Assembly (NCBI RefSeq): GCF_014647875.1
Contig: NZ_BMQA01000008.1
Coordinates: forward strand, 287,002-351,001
From: Streptomyces brasiliensis
GTDB taxonomy: Bacteria; Actinomycetota; Actinomycetes; Streptomycetales; Streptomycetaceae
Direction: 5' to 3'
Length of the DNA stretch: 64,000 bases
In this document: piece by piece, positions 1-8,538 of the stretch
Position numbering within the stretch: position 1 is the stretch's first letter
Layout: each line of letters begins with the position of its first letter
Notes under the pieces: generated by a model
Database searches by the model: none
The model's input: the letters and a program-made list of their open reading frames with translations, nothing else
Told to the model about the DNA's origin: nothing
Program-made: the position numbers and the translations under genes

Positions 1-973
1 CGTACGAACGCATCTGGTTGCCCCAGGAGTTGCCGCCGTCGCCCTTGAGGGCGTCCATCTTGGCCTGTTCCTCCTGCCGGCGCCGCTCCAGCAGCTTGGC
101 CTGGAGCACATTCATCGCGCTGGCCCGGTTCTGGATCTGCGACCGCTCGTTCTGGCAGGAGACGACGATGCCGGTGGGCAGGTGCGTGATGCGCACCGCG
201 GAGTCGGTGGTGTTGACGCCCTGGCCGCCGGGCCCGGAGGACCGGTAGACGTCGACCCGCAGCTCGGACTCGTCGATCTCGACGTGGTCGGACTTCTCGA
301 CGACGGGGAGGATCTCCACACCGGCGAAGGAGGTCTGACGGCGCCCCTGGTTGTCGAAGGGCGAGATGCGGACGAGCCGGTGGGTGCCCTGCTCCACGGA
401 GAGCGTGCCGTAGGCGTACGGCACCTCGACGGCGAAGGTGGTGGACTTGATGCCCGCCTCTTCGGCGTACGACGTCTCGTAGACCTCGGTCTTGTATCCG
501 TGCTGCTCGGCCCACCGCAGATACATCCGCTGGAGCCTCTCCGCGAAGTCCGCGGCGTCGACGCCGCCGGCCTCGGCGCGGATGTTGACGAGCGCCTCGC
601 GGGCGTCGTACTCACCGCTGAGCAGCGTCCGGACCTCCATCTCGTCCAGCGCCTTCTTGACGGAGGCGAGCTCGGACTCGGCCTCCGCGCGAGTGTCCGG
701 GTCGTCCTCCTCATCGGCCATCTCGAAGAGCACGGCGAGATCGTCGATCCGCCCGCGCAGCGCCTCCGCCTTCCTGACCTCGGCCTGGAGGTGGGAGAGC
801 TTGCTGGTGATCTTCTGCGCCTCGTCCGGGTTGTCCCACAGGGACGGCGCGGCCGCCTGCTCCTCGAGCACGGCGATGTCTGCCCTCAGCTTGTCGAGGT
901 CCAGAACGGCCTCGATCGACTCCATGGTCGAGGAGAGGGACTTGAGCTCTTCGGATACATCGAGGACTGCCAC
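1..973 (-). CDS. prfB: Peptide chain release factor 2 (3' end outside window)
   Basis: Class I release factor that recognises UGA/UAA and triggers peptidyl-tRNA hydrolysis on the ribosome. The reading frame shows the RF2 tripeptide SPF in VRISPFDNQ (about 350-385) and the catalytic GGQ in SSGPGGQGVN (about 205-240). The GTG start at 973 opens VAVLDVSEEL, which matches the family N terminus from memory. The frame runs uninterrupted from that start, so the programmed +1 frameshift site of E. coli prfB is absent, as is usual in actinobacteria. The final C-terminal residues (I estimate about 40) lie beyond base 1. Family assignment is secure; only the missing end is unknown. Confidence 0.96.
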   Translation of the reverse strand, partial: MAVLDVSEELKSLSSTMESIEAVLDLDKLRADIAVLEEQAAAPSLWDNPDEAQKITSKLSHLQAEVRKAEALRGRIDDLAVLFEMADEEDDPDTRAEAESELASVKKALDEMEVRTLLSGEYDAREALVNIRAEAGGVDAADFAERLQRMYLRWAEQHGYKTEVYETSYAEEAGIKSTTFAVEVPYAYGTLSVEQGTHRLVRISPFDNQGRRQTSFAGVEILPVVEKSDHVEIDESELRVDVYRSSGPGGQGVNTTDSAVRITHLPTGIVVSCQNERSQIQNRASAMNVLQAKLLERRRQEEQAKMDALKGDGGNSWGNQMRSY

Positions 974-1216
974 GCCATCAAGCGTAACGGCTCCGCCCTG
1001 GGGCGATGGCCACGTGTGCGGGGATAGGGAGTGACCTGGGGAAATGGGGGTGAGGCCGAGCACAGAGCCCCGCCGAGGGCGCACGGACGAAGTCCCGCCG
1101 GGGCGCAGAGGACGGAATCCCGGCGGGGACCGGGGCGAAATCCACGAGAGTGCAGAGGACGGAGCCCCCGCTGGGGTCCGGAGCGAAGCCCCGTCGAGCC
1201 CCGGGGCCGAAGCCCC

Positions 1217-1398
1217 GCAGGAGCGCAGGGAACGCAGTCCCCACAGGAGCGCAGGGAACGCAGTCCCCGCAGGAGCGCAGGGAACGCAGTCCCCGCAGGA
1301 ACGCAGGGAACGCAGTCCCCGCAGGAACGCAGGGAACGCAGTCCCCGCAGGAACGCAGGGAACGCAGTCCCCGCAGGAACGCAGGGAACGCAGTCCCC
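1217..1398. repeat. 26-bp tandem repeat, 7 copies
   Basis: Seven consecutive 26-bp units begin at 1217, 1243, 1269, 1295, 1321, 1347 and 1373. The first half of the unit reads GCAGGARCGCAGG and the second GAACGCAGTCCCC. Copies 1-3 have G and copies 4-7 have A at the seventh base; copy 2 begins ACAG. Upstream (1060-1216) the same elements recur with lower identity and altered spacing. Because 26 is not a multiple of three, a translated product would cycle through frames, which argues against coding. Confidence 0.9.
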
Positions 1399-1406
1399 GC
1401 AGGGGT

Positions 1407-1423
1407 CTGGGGCGGAGCCCCAG
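1407..1423 (-). terminator. Hairpin downstream of pkaB
   Basis: CTGGGGC-gga-GCCCCAG forms a 7-bp stem with a 3-base loop, 52 bases beyond the pkaB stop. It has no U-tract, as is common in Streptomyces. It also forms the edge of the tandem repeat array, so it could be a repeat component rather than a dedicated terminator. Confidence 0.45.
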
Positions 1424-1474
1424 GGCGAGGGGACCTCTTCACCTACCGAGTCGGGCGGGCGGGTGGGCAAAAGG

Positions 1475-2722
1475 TCACGGCGTGGACGACGTAGTCTCCC
1501 GCGGCGTCGCCCCCGCGTCGTCGCCCGACGTGGCCCACCACGCGCCCGCTCCGATCGCCGCGACCAGGACCACGCCTGCCACTCCCAGTGTGACCCTCCG
1601 TCGCCGTGCCGCTGCCCGGTGCCGTGCCGAGCCCGGGCGGCGTACCCCGGACGCCCTGGGGACCCGTGCCGTGCCCCGTGCTCCGCCCGCCAGCTCATCG
1701 GGGCCCGGCACCCTCATCGACGTATGTGTGTCCCGGTTGGAGTCCGGCTTCGCTCCCGGGACCAGCGGCACCGCACCCCGCCGCCGTACCACCCCCGTGT
1801 CTTCCGCTTCCCGCTCTCGTTCGCTCTCCGCCGCCGGGGGCTCCGGCCCGTCCTCCCCCGGCTCCGCGTCCGGCTCGTCCACGTCCAGGGGCGCCATCCC
1901 CGCCAGCGACGGCAACTGCTCCCGCAGCCGCGCCGCCAGCTCGGACGCCCGCAGGCGCGACGCCGGGGCCTTCGCGAGACACTGGACGATCAGCTGCCAC
2001 AGCTCGTCGGGGATCCCCGGCAGCGGTACGACCGTCTCGGTCACGTGCCGCCGCAGCACCGCCCCCGGATGTCCGCCCCCGAAGGGCGTGAACCCGGCCA
2101 GCAGCTCGTACAGCACCGTCGCGAGCGCGTAGATGTCCACCGCGGCCCGTGGCGGCAGGCCCTCCACGATCTCCGGCGCCAGATAGTCCGGCGTCCCAAT
2201 GATCTTCGTGGCGCGCGTCCGCTTCGGCGAGTCGATGAGCTTCGCGATCCCGAAGTCGGTCAGCAGGGCGGGATGAGCGCCGCCCGGACCCAGCGGCCCC
2301 TGCATGTCCAGCAGCACGTTCTCCGGCTTCACGTCCCGGTGCACCACCCCGGCGGCGTGCGCCGCGGCCAGCCCGTCCGCGACATCGGCGACGATCGCCA
2401 CCGCCGCCTCGGGCGCAAGCCGTCGCTCCCGCTCGAGCCGGGTGCGCAGATCCGTGCCGCGGACCAGGTCCATGACGAGCGCCAGGTCGTTGCCGTCGAC
2501 CACCAGGTCGCGCACCGACACGATGTGCGGATGCTCGAGACCGAGCAGCGCCGTGCGCTCCTGCACGAAGCGTCCGACGAGCTCCTGGTCGGACGCGAGA
2601 TCCTCGCGCAGCAGCTTGATGGCCACGGGCCCGTCCGGCCCCTCGCCCAGCCACACCGTGCCGGCGCTGCCCCGCCCCAGGATCTGGTTCGCGGTGTACC
2701 GGCTGCCGATCTTCCGTGCCAA
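1475..2722 (-). CDS. pkaB: Membrane-anchored Ser/Thr protein kinase PkaB-like
   Basis: Hanks-type kinase of 415 aa. Visible landmarks are the glycine loop GRGSAGTVW (16-24), the ATP lysine K36 in VAIKLL, the catalytic VVHRDVKPEN (D130), the DFG motif at 156-158 and the APE-like DYLAPEIVEG. A charged linker follows the kinase domain, then one C-terminal membrane segment (VTLGVAGVVLVAAIGAGAWW) and a short outside tail; no PASTA repeats are present. It lies downstream of pkaA on the same strand with a 144-bp gap. Length and order match the pkaA/pkaB pair known from S. coelicolor (543 and 417 aa, recalled). Substrates are unknown; the FHA protein across the divergent promoter is an obvious candidate partner. 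Confidence 0.9.
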   Translation of the reverse strand: MARKIGSRYTANQILGRGSAGTVWLGEGPDGPVAIKLLREDLASDQELVGRFVQERTALLGLEHPHIVSVRDLVVDGNDLALVMDLVRGTDLRTRLERERRLAPEAAVAIVADVADGLAAAHAAGVVHRDVKPENVLLDMQGPLGPGGAHPALLTDFGIAKLIDSPKRTRATKIIGTPDYLAPEIVEGLPPRAAVDIYALATVLYELLAGFTPFGGGHPGAVLRRHVTETVVPLPGIPDELWQLIVQCLAKAPASRLRASELAARLREQLPSLAGMAPLDVDEPDAEPGEDGPEPPAAESEREREAEDTGVVRRRGAVPLVPGAKPDSNRDTHTSMRVPGPDELAGGARGTARVPRASGVRRPGSARHRAAARRRRVTLGVAGVVLVAAIGAGAWWATSGDDAGATPRETTSSTP

Positions 2723-2866
2723 GACTGCTCCTACAGACGCGTGTTGGCGACAAAACTACGCGCCCGACGAGCCAACCTTCACCACGGCGACGGAAATCAC
2801 CCGCCAGATGTCGACAAATCCCCAGAGCGGCACGCCGGCCGAGCTCCGGCCGCACGTCCAGTCGCT

Positions 2867-4540
2867 CTAGTTGCTCCCGGAACCTCCGGAATTGCCGCCC
2901 AGATCCTTGATCCACCCGGTGACCTGCCCGGCCCAGTGGCTCAGCTCGGCCCAGTAGCTGCGCCCGGTCCCGATCCAGCCCTGCAGCGGGCTGAGCTCCC
3001 ACACGAGCCAGCCCACGACGAACAGGATGACGACCGTGAACAGGCAGCCCTTGAGGCAGCCCAGCCCGGGGATCTTCATCGGGTTGGCACCGCGCTGCCG
3101 CGGCTCACGGGCCGGCCGCTGCGGCTGCGCCGGAGCCGGAGGCGGCGAGTACCGCTGCGGCTGCCGTTGCGGCTGGTGCCGCGGCGGGGCGTACTGCTGC
3201 GGCTGTTGCTGCTGTTGCGGGTAGCCGTACCCCTGCTGCTGCGGGCGCTGCTGCGCCGGCCGCGGCTGCTGCTGCGGCCGGGCCACCTGCCGCTGGGGGC
3301 GGCGGCGCAGTGGGTCCTGGTCGGGGTCGACGTACTGGACCTGCGTCTGCTCGTTGCGGTCCCGGGCCGCGCGCAGTTGCGTCTGCCACGGATGCGGCTG
3401 CTCCCCCTGCTGCCCGGACTGGCCCGCCTGCCCCTGCGGCATGACAGCGGTCGGGTCGGCCGCGCCCGTGTGCGGCAGTACGGCGGTGGGGTCGGCGGCG
3501 CCCGCCGGGCCACCGGTGTTCGGCAGCACGCTGGTGGCCGCGTTCGGGTCGTACGCCCCGGCGCCCGAGCCCGTCGGCAGGACGTGCGTCGGGTCGGCGG
3601 CCCCTGGCACGCCCGGCACGGCGGTCGGCGCGGGGTCGGGGGCCAGCAGGGCGCCCACCCCTTCGGCGGCGGCGATCTGCGCGGCGTTGGCGTGCACCCC
3701 GATGCCCTCGGCGACGACACGCAGGCCGCGCGCGAGGTTCTCGGCGCTGGGGCGGTCGTCGGGGTTCTTGCGCAGACAGCGCTCTATGACCGTCCACAGC
3801 GGGTCGGGCACGGTGGAGGGGCGGCGCGGCTCGGCGCTCAGGTGCTGGTGCAGCACCTCGAGGGCGGAGCTGCCGGCGAACGGCGGCCGGCCGGTGACCA
3901 GCTCGTACAGCAGGATGCCGGCGCCGTAGACGTCGACGGCGGAGGTCTGCGGGCGGCCCTCGGCGGACTCGGGCGCTATGTACGCGGGCGTGCCCACGAA
4001 CTCCTGGGTGCGGGTGAGACCCGGGGAGTCGGCGAGGCGGGCGATGCCGAAGTCGGTCAGCATCGGGTGCATCTGGCCGCCCTGCTGCGCGAGCAGCACG
4101 TTGGCGGGCTTCAGGTCGCGGTGCACGACGCCGTCGGCGTGGCTGGCGGCGAGCGCATCGGCGATCTGGGCGGTGAGCAGGGACGCGGCTACGGGCGTGA
4201 AGGGGCCGTTCTCGCGCAGGTAGCGGTGCAGGTCGGGGCCGTCCACGAGGTCCATGACCAGGGCCAGCAGATCGCCTTCGACCACGAGGTCGCGGACCCG
4301 GACGATGTTGGGGTGGGTCAGCCGGAGCAGGACGGAGCGCTCCCGCAGGAACCGCATGACGATGTCCGCGTCGCTCGCGAGTTCCTCCTTGAGGACCTTG
4401 ATCGCGACGGTCTCACCAGGCTGCCCCGGCACGGCCGCCTCGGCGCCCGCGGTCTCTCGCTGGCGGGCTCGCCAGACGGTCCCCGTGGCGCCGCGTCCGA
4501 GCGGCTCCTCGAGGAGGTACTTGCTGCCTACCGGCCGCAC
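2867..4540 (-). CDS. pkaA: Membrane-anchored Ser/Thr protein kinase PkaA-like
   Basis: Hanks-type kinase of 557 aa starting at GTG 4540, with an AGGGAG Shine-Dalgarno sequence upstream. Landmarks are GRGATGTVW (15-23), K48 in VAIKVL, VVHRDLKPAN (D142), DFG (163-165) and IAPE. A long low-complexity linker follows, first with recurring ADPTAVLP-like segments (about 300-385) and then Gln/Pro-rich (about 400-490). A C-terminal membrane segment (GCLFTVVILFVVGWLVW) precedes a roughly 45-residue outside tail containing WAELSHWAGQVTGW. No PASTA domain is present. The kinase domain faces the cytoplasm by family precedent. The Q-rich linker may be an interaction or phosphorylation platform (inference). 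Confidence 0.9.
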   Translation of the reverse strand: MRPVGSKYLLEEPLGRGATGTVWRARQRETAGAEAAVPGQPGETVAIKVLKEELASDADIVMRFLRERSVLLRLTHPNIVRVRDLVVEGDLLALVMDLVDGPDLHRYLRENGPFTPVAASLLTAQIADALAASHADGVVHRDLKPANVLLAQQGGQMHPMLTDFGIARLADSPGLTRTQEFVGTPAYIAPESAEGRPQTSAVDVYGAGILLYELVTGRPPFAGSSALEVLHQHLSAEPRRPSTVPDPLWTVIERCLRKNPDDRPSAENLARGLRVVAEGIGVHANAAQIAAAEGVGALLAPDPAPTAVPGVPGAADPTHVLPTGSGAGAYDPNAATSVLPNTGGPAGAADPTAVLPHTGAADPTAVMPQGQAGQSGQQGEQPHPWQTQLRAARDRNEQTQVQYVDPDQDPLRRRPQRQVARPQQQPRPAQQRPQQQGYGYPQQQQQPQQYAPPRHQPQRQPQRYSPPPAPAQPQRPAREPRQRGANPMKIPGLGCLKGCLFTVVILFVVGWLVWELSPLQGWIGTGRSYWAELSHWAGQVTGWIKDLGGNSGGSGSN

Positions 4541-4871
4541 GTCATGCGCTCCCTAGCTGGTTGCTGGTGTTCCGAACCAGATGTTCCGAACCACTGTAGT
4601 GCCCGGTACGTACACCTTCCCGAGCATGTTCGAAGGAAAGACGCTCGCCTCGGTCGCCTGGTTGCCGAACCCTGACACGACCGATCTCAAGCGATCGTCA
4701 GTGCGGTCCTGGTCAGGCACTTTTAGGGGCAGAGCCGACCAATCAAGATCACTTACCACCGGGCCGCGGGCGTGTTGTCAGTGACAGGTGCGAGGATGCC
4801 TGCAGTACTGGCCGACGTGCTCGTGGGGTGGGGGGTAGTCCGCGCCCGCGCAGAAGGGACCGCTGACGCCG
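4541..4871. other. Divergent promoter region between pkaA and the FHA/FtsK gene
   Basis: A 331-bp gene-free region. It contains two GTTCCGAAC palindromes close to pkaA (4569-4577 and 4583-4591) and the 11-bp palindrome TGTCAGTGACA at 4776-4786 on the side of the FHA gene. No open frame looks protein-like. Confidence 0.6.
4569..4591. promoter_or_regulatory. Twin GTTCCGAAC palindromes upstream of pkaA
   Basis: GTTC-C-GAAC occurs twice with a 14-bp centre-to-centre spacing, 29 bases upstream of the pkaA start. They sit within a 12-bp direct repeat TGTTCCGAACCA. The position suits a repressor or activator site in the pkaA leader; the cognate protein is unknown. The inner GAAC-N5-GTTC differs from the actinobacterial LexA box (GAAC-N4-GTTC) by one base of spacing. 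Confidence 0.4.
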
Positions 4872-7800
4872 ATGCAGATCCGGCTGACCGTCGTTGACCC
4901 GCTGGGCCCGCTCCCGCAGGGGGGCCGCGCCGCGCGCCGCGACGTGCTGGTCACGGCGCCCGCGGGCACGGCCCTGGCGACGGTGGCGTCCGGCCTGGCC
5001 TCGGCGGTCTCGGGAAGCCCGGAGGCGGGCCGCGAGGGCGGCGCCCCGGTCGTGCTCTACGCGGGCACGGAGCGCCTGGACACCCGCCGCTGCACGCTGG
5101 GCGAGCCCCCGCTGGTCGACGGCGCCGTGCTGTCCCTGGGCGCGCCCGCCGCACCGGAGCCGCATCCCGAGCTGGACGACGCCCCGACCCAGCTGCACGT
5201 GGTCGCGGGCCCGGACGCGGGTGGAGTCCATCTGCTGCACGGCGGGCAGATCACCATCGGCCGCTCCGCCGACGCCGACGTCCCGCTCGACGACCCCGAT
5301 GTCTCCCGGCTGCACTGCGCGGTGACGGTCGCCGCCGACGGCCGCGTCTCGGTCGCCGACCTCGACTCCACGAACGGCACGGCCCTGGACGGCACACGCG
5401 TGGGCAGACGCCCGGTCCGCTTCGCCCCGGGAGCGCTGCTGCGCATCGGCGAATCGGCCCTGAGGCTTACCCCGTCCGGGGGACCCGCGGCCCGGGTGGC
5501 GACGACACCGGACGGCGAGGGGTGCGTGCGGGTCGCTCCGGGGGCCGGGGACGGCGGCAGCACGGCCCCCGGACACGGGGACGGGCAGGCGGCCGGTGGT
5601 GGGTACGGCGGTGGTGACGCGCCCGCCGCGGCACCGGGTACGGCCGGAGACGCGCGCGTGGCCGCGCCCGGTGGACCCGCGCACCATGGCTACGGCACCG
5701 GGAGCTGGAGTGCGCGGGCCCAGGAACACGCACCGATGGAACCGCCCGTCGTACCGGGCCAGGGCGGCGCACCTCGGATCGAGAGCAGGCGCGGGCTCCC
5801 GGGCGGGGTTCCGGGACCGCGCGGAACCACGACGGCAGGCACCGGCACCGGCGGGGACACGCACGGCGGCCACTTCGGCGGCGCAGGCGCGTCCAGAGTC
5901 TTCGGCAGCGGCCCCGGCGCCCCGGCGCCCAGTCCGGCGGCCCACGGCACGGCACCCGACGGCGGCGGAACCGACGGCAACGCCCCCCTGCACGCGTACG
6001 GCGACCACCACGCCCCGGGCGCGGACCCCACGGACACCGGCACCCGCAAAGGCACCCCCCTCCGCGGCACCGACGTCCCCCACGGCGTGCGCAGGCGCGG
6101 CGGGATCGGGGCCTGGGCGCGGCGGCTGGCCGGCGGGCGAATCGAAGCGTCGGCCACCGGCCGCGAGAGCCACGGCACCGCCGGTGTCGCCGGCACCGGC
6201 ACACCCACCCCGGGAAACCCGCTCCTGCCCGAGACCTGGCCGGACCCGGCGGCACTGCTGCTGACGGCGCTGGGCCCGGGCCCCCGGCTGTGGGAGCGCG
6301 GGCCGGGTCACCCGGAGACGCTCACGGTCCGGCTCGGCACGGCGGACCGGACGGCCCCGGACGGCTCGGGCCTGCTGCCCGCCGTACCGGTCACGGCCGA
6401 TCTGCGGGAGGCCGGAGCCCTCGGCCTCGCCGGACCGCGCGCGCGGCTGTCCGGCCTCGCGCGCGCGGTGCTGGCGCAGCTCGCCGCGCTGCACTCCCCG
6501 GACACGCTGGAGATCGTGCTGATCAGCGCGGACCGCACCCGTTCCCTGGAGGAGCGCACCGCAGAATGGTCCTGGCTCGGCTGGCTGCCGCATCTGCGTC
6601 CGGGCCACGGCCAGGACTGCCGGCTGCTGCTCGCCTACGACCGCGAGCAGGCCGCCGCCCGCACGGAGGAGCTGCTGCGCCGCGTGGAGGACCACGTGGC
6701 GGACGGGACGGCGGTGCGACACCGGGTGCCCGACGAGGAGCTGCTCCCAGGACGGCGGCCCTCCTGGGCGCGGGAGGACGCCGGTGCGGACGCGGCGGGC
6801 GGCTTCCCCGGGCCGTACACGGTCGTCGTGGTGGACGGCGATCCGGGCGGCGCCGGGCTGCGTGAGGCGGTGGCGCGGCTGGCGGCCGAGGGGCCGCGCG
6901 CCGGGGTGCACATCGTGTGCCTCGCCGAGACGGCGCCCGCCTCCCCTTCTTCGCCGGTGACCGAGACGTACGAGGCGGCGTGCGCGGTGGCGCCGACGTT
7001 CCGCGCGTGCGGGGCCGTGGCGCTGCTCAGCGGTGACGTGGCCACCGCGCTGCATCTGATGCGGGTCGCCCCGCCGGACGGCCGTACCGGCTCGGCCGGT
7101 CCGGTCGGTGCGGGCACGGTCGCCGCCGTGGACGCCGTCTCCGGCGCCTGGGCCGAGCGGTTCGCGCGGGCGATGGCGCCGCTGCGCACGGACGGCACCG
7201 GCAGTGAGCGGCACACGCGCGTGGCCACCCCGCTGCCCCAGTCGGCACGTCTGCTCGACGAGTTGGGACTCGCCCGGGCCACCCCGGCCTCGCTGATGGC
7301 GCGCTGGGCGGACGCGGGCGACGACAAGGAGTCGCTCGGCGGGCGGGCCTGGGCCGTGCTCGGTGCCGGTCCGCGCGGCCCGCTCTGCGCCGACCTGGTG
7401 GCCGAGGGTCCACATCTGCTGATCGAAGGGCCGCCCGGCAGCGGCCGTACGGAGCTGCTGCGGGCCGTGGTCGCCTCGCTGGCGGCGGCCGAGCGCCCCG
7501 ACCGTCTGGGTGTCGTCCTGATCGACGGCCGGGACGGCGTCGGCACGGCCGGCGGCCACGGCGAGGGCCTGCGGGTGTGCACGGACATACCGCATGTCAC
7601 CACCCATCTGACCGCCAACGACCCTGTCCGCATGCGGGAGTTCGCGCAGTCCCTGAGCGCCGAGCTGAAGCGGCGGGCCGAGTTGCTGGGGCGGACCGGC
7701 TTCGCGGAGTGGCACGCGCAGCGCGAGGTGTCGGGCCGTTTCGTCGCGCAGCGCGCGGCGGCGGGGCGGCCCACCGCGTCCGGCACCGGGGACATCGACT

Positions 7801-8381
7801 CGCCGCCGAGTTCGACGCTGCGGCTGCGGCCCGCGGCGAGCGCCGCCGGGCAGACGGAGGCGGCACCGCCGCTGCCCCGGCTCGCGGTGGTCGTGGACGA
7901 CCTGGACGCGCTGGTCTCCCCCGCGCTCGGCTCGCCGGGCCGTCCCGCCGCGGGGTCGGTGATGCGGACCCTGGAGGCGGTGGCCAAGGAGGGCGATCGG
8001 CTCGGCGTCCACCTGGTCGCGGCGGCGGGCCTCGGCGGCCGTACGGCGGAGACGGAACCGGCACGGCGGGCCACGCTCCGCGTCACCCTGGACGCCCCGG
8101 CCCCCGGCCCGGAGGAGCCGGCGCCCGGGCGCGGGCGGTTGACCTCGGCGGACGGCCGGGTCACCGCGTTCCAGGGCGGCCGCGTGACGGGCCGTATCCC
8201 GCGCACGGCGACCCAGCGCCCCACGGTCGTCCCGCTGGACTGGCACCGCATGGGCGACCCCCCGGCCAGCCGCCCGGTCCGCGAACTGGGCAACGGCCCG
8301 ACGGACCTGGCTCTGCTGGCCAGCGCGGTCGAAAGAGCGGCGAGAGAGGTCTCGGCCGCACGCATGCCGTCACTTCTGTAG
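4872..8381 (+). CDS. FHA domain / FtsK-SpoIIIE-like ATPase
   Basis: Protein of 1169 aa. An FHA domain lies at about 105-205, with ITIGRSADADVPL (127 on), VSRLHC and the STNGT loop; FHA domains bind phosphothreonine. A Gly/Ala/Pro-rich disordered linker follows (about 205-450). The C-terminal part resembles FtsK/EssC-type ATPases, with LWERGPGHPETLTVRLG and VPVTADLREAG segments, a Walker A GPPGSGRT at about 853 and a Walker B LAVVVDDLD at about 1004. I see no clear membrane segment, unlike EssC or FtsK. It is divergent from pkaA/pkaB, suggesting that it reads their phosphorylation state (inference). It could serve DNA translocation or type VII-like secretion; no ESX genes are nearby. Confidence 0.8.
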   Translation: MQIRLTVVDPLGPLPQGGRAARRDVLVTAPAGTALATVASGLASAVSGSPEAGREGGAPVVLYAGTERLDTRRCTLGEPPLVDGAVLSLGAPAAPEPHPELDDAPTQLHVVAGPDAGGVHLLHGGQITIGRSADADVPLDDPDVSRLHCAVTVAADGRVSVADLDSTNGTALDGTRVGRRPVRFAPGALLRIGESALRLTPSGGPAARVATTPDGEGCVRVAPGAGDGGSTAPGHGDGQAAGGGYGGGDAPAAAPGTAGDARVAAPGGPAHHGYGTGSWSARAQEHAPMEPPVVPGQGGAPRIESRRGLPGGVPGPRGTTTAGTGTGGDTHGGHFGGAGASRVFGSGPGAPAPSPAAHGTAPDGGGTDGNAPLHAYGDHHAPGADPTDTGTRKGTPLRGTDVPHGVRRRGGIGAWARRLAGGRIEASATGRESHGTAGVAGTGTPTPGNPLLPETWPDPAALLLTALGPGPRLWERGPGHPETLTVRLGTADRTAPDGSGLLPAVPVTADLREAGALGLAGPRARLSGLARAVLAQLAALHSPDTLEIVLISADRTRSLEERTAEWSWLGWLPHLRPGHGQDCRLLLAYDREQAAARTEELLRRVEDHVADGTAVRHRVPDEELLPGRRPSWAREDAGADAAGGFPGPYTVVVVDGDPGGAGLREAVARLAAEGPRAGVHIVCLAETAPASPSSPVTETYEAACAVAPTFRACGAVALLSGDVATALHLMRVAPPDGRTGSAGPVGAGTVAAVDAVSGAWAERFARAMAPLRTDGTGSERHTRVATPLPQSARLLDELGLARATPASLMARWADAGDDKESLGGRAWAVLGAGPRGPLCADLVAEGPHLLIEGPPGSGRTELLRAVVASLAAAERPDRLGVVLIDGRDGVGTAGGHGEGLRVCTDIPHVTTHLTANDPVRMREFAQSLSAELKRRAELLGRTGFAEWHAQREVSGRFVAQRAAAGRPTASGTGDIDSPPSSTLRLRPAASAAGQTEAAPPLPRLAVVVDDLDALVSPALGSPGRPAAGSVMRTLEAVAKEGDRLGVHLVAAAGLGGRTAETEPARRATLRVTLDAPAPGPEEPAPGRGRLTSADGRVTAFQGGRVTGRIPRTATQRPTVVPLDWHRMGDPPASRPVRELGNGPTDLALLASAVERAAREVSAARMPSLL

Positions 8382-8538
8382 CGGACGTCGACTTCGTACC
8401 GGCCCACTGATCACGAGCCGGTCACGATCTCCCGGTAACGCGCACGGGCGCTCTTGCCGCGTTCAAGTCGCCGGGCATACACCAGTCGGCACGGGACAGC
8501 GCTCGGACGTTCAACGAAGAACGAAGAACGGGGCAGTG

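Larger units (their letters stand above)
974..1474. other. Gene-free stretch between prfB and pkaB, filled by a decaying repeat
   Basis: No credible gene lies here. Bases 1060-1216 hold diverged copies, and 1217-1398 hold clean copies, of a short repeat; the stretch ends in a terminator-like hairpin. Frames are open in several registers only because the repeat lacks stop codons. Bases 974-1030 presumably carry the prfB promoter. Confidence 0.7.

Noticed and set aside
1217..1398. CRISPR array
   Set aside because: Units are contiguous 26-bp tandem copies with no variable spacers, and there are no cas genes.
1031..4675. A 1214-codon open frame on the plus strand over the repeat array and both kinases
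   Set aside because: It is antisense to two clear kinase genes and its start lies in a 26-bp repeat; long antisense frames arise from high-GC codon bias.
4553..4759. Small minus-strand ORF of 68 codons upstream of pkaA
   Set aside because: Lies over the promoter region, contains the repeat and palindromes, and has no Shine-Dalgarno sequence or family resemblance.
4749..8246. An 1165-codon minus-strand open frame
   Set aside because: Antisense shadow of the FHA/FtsK-like gene.
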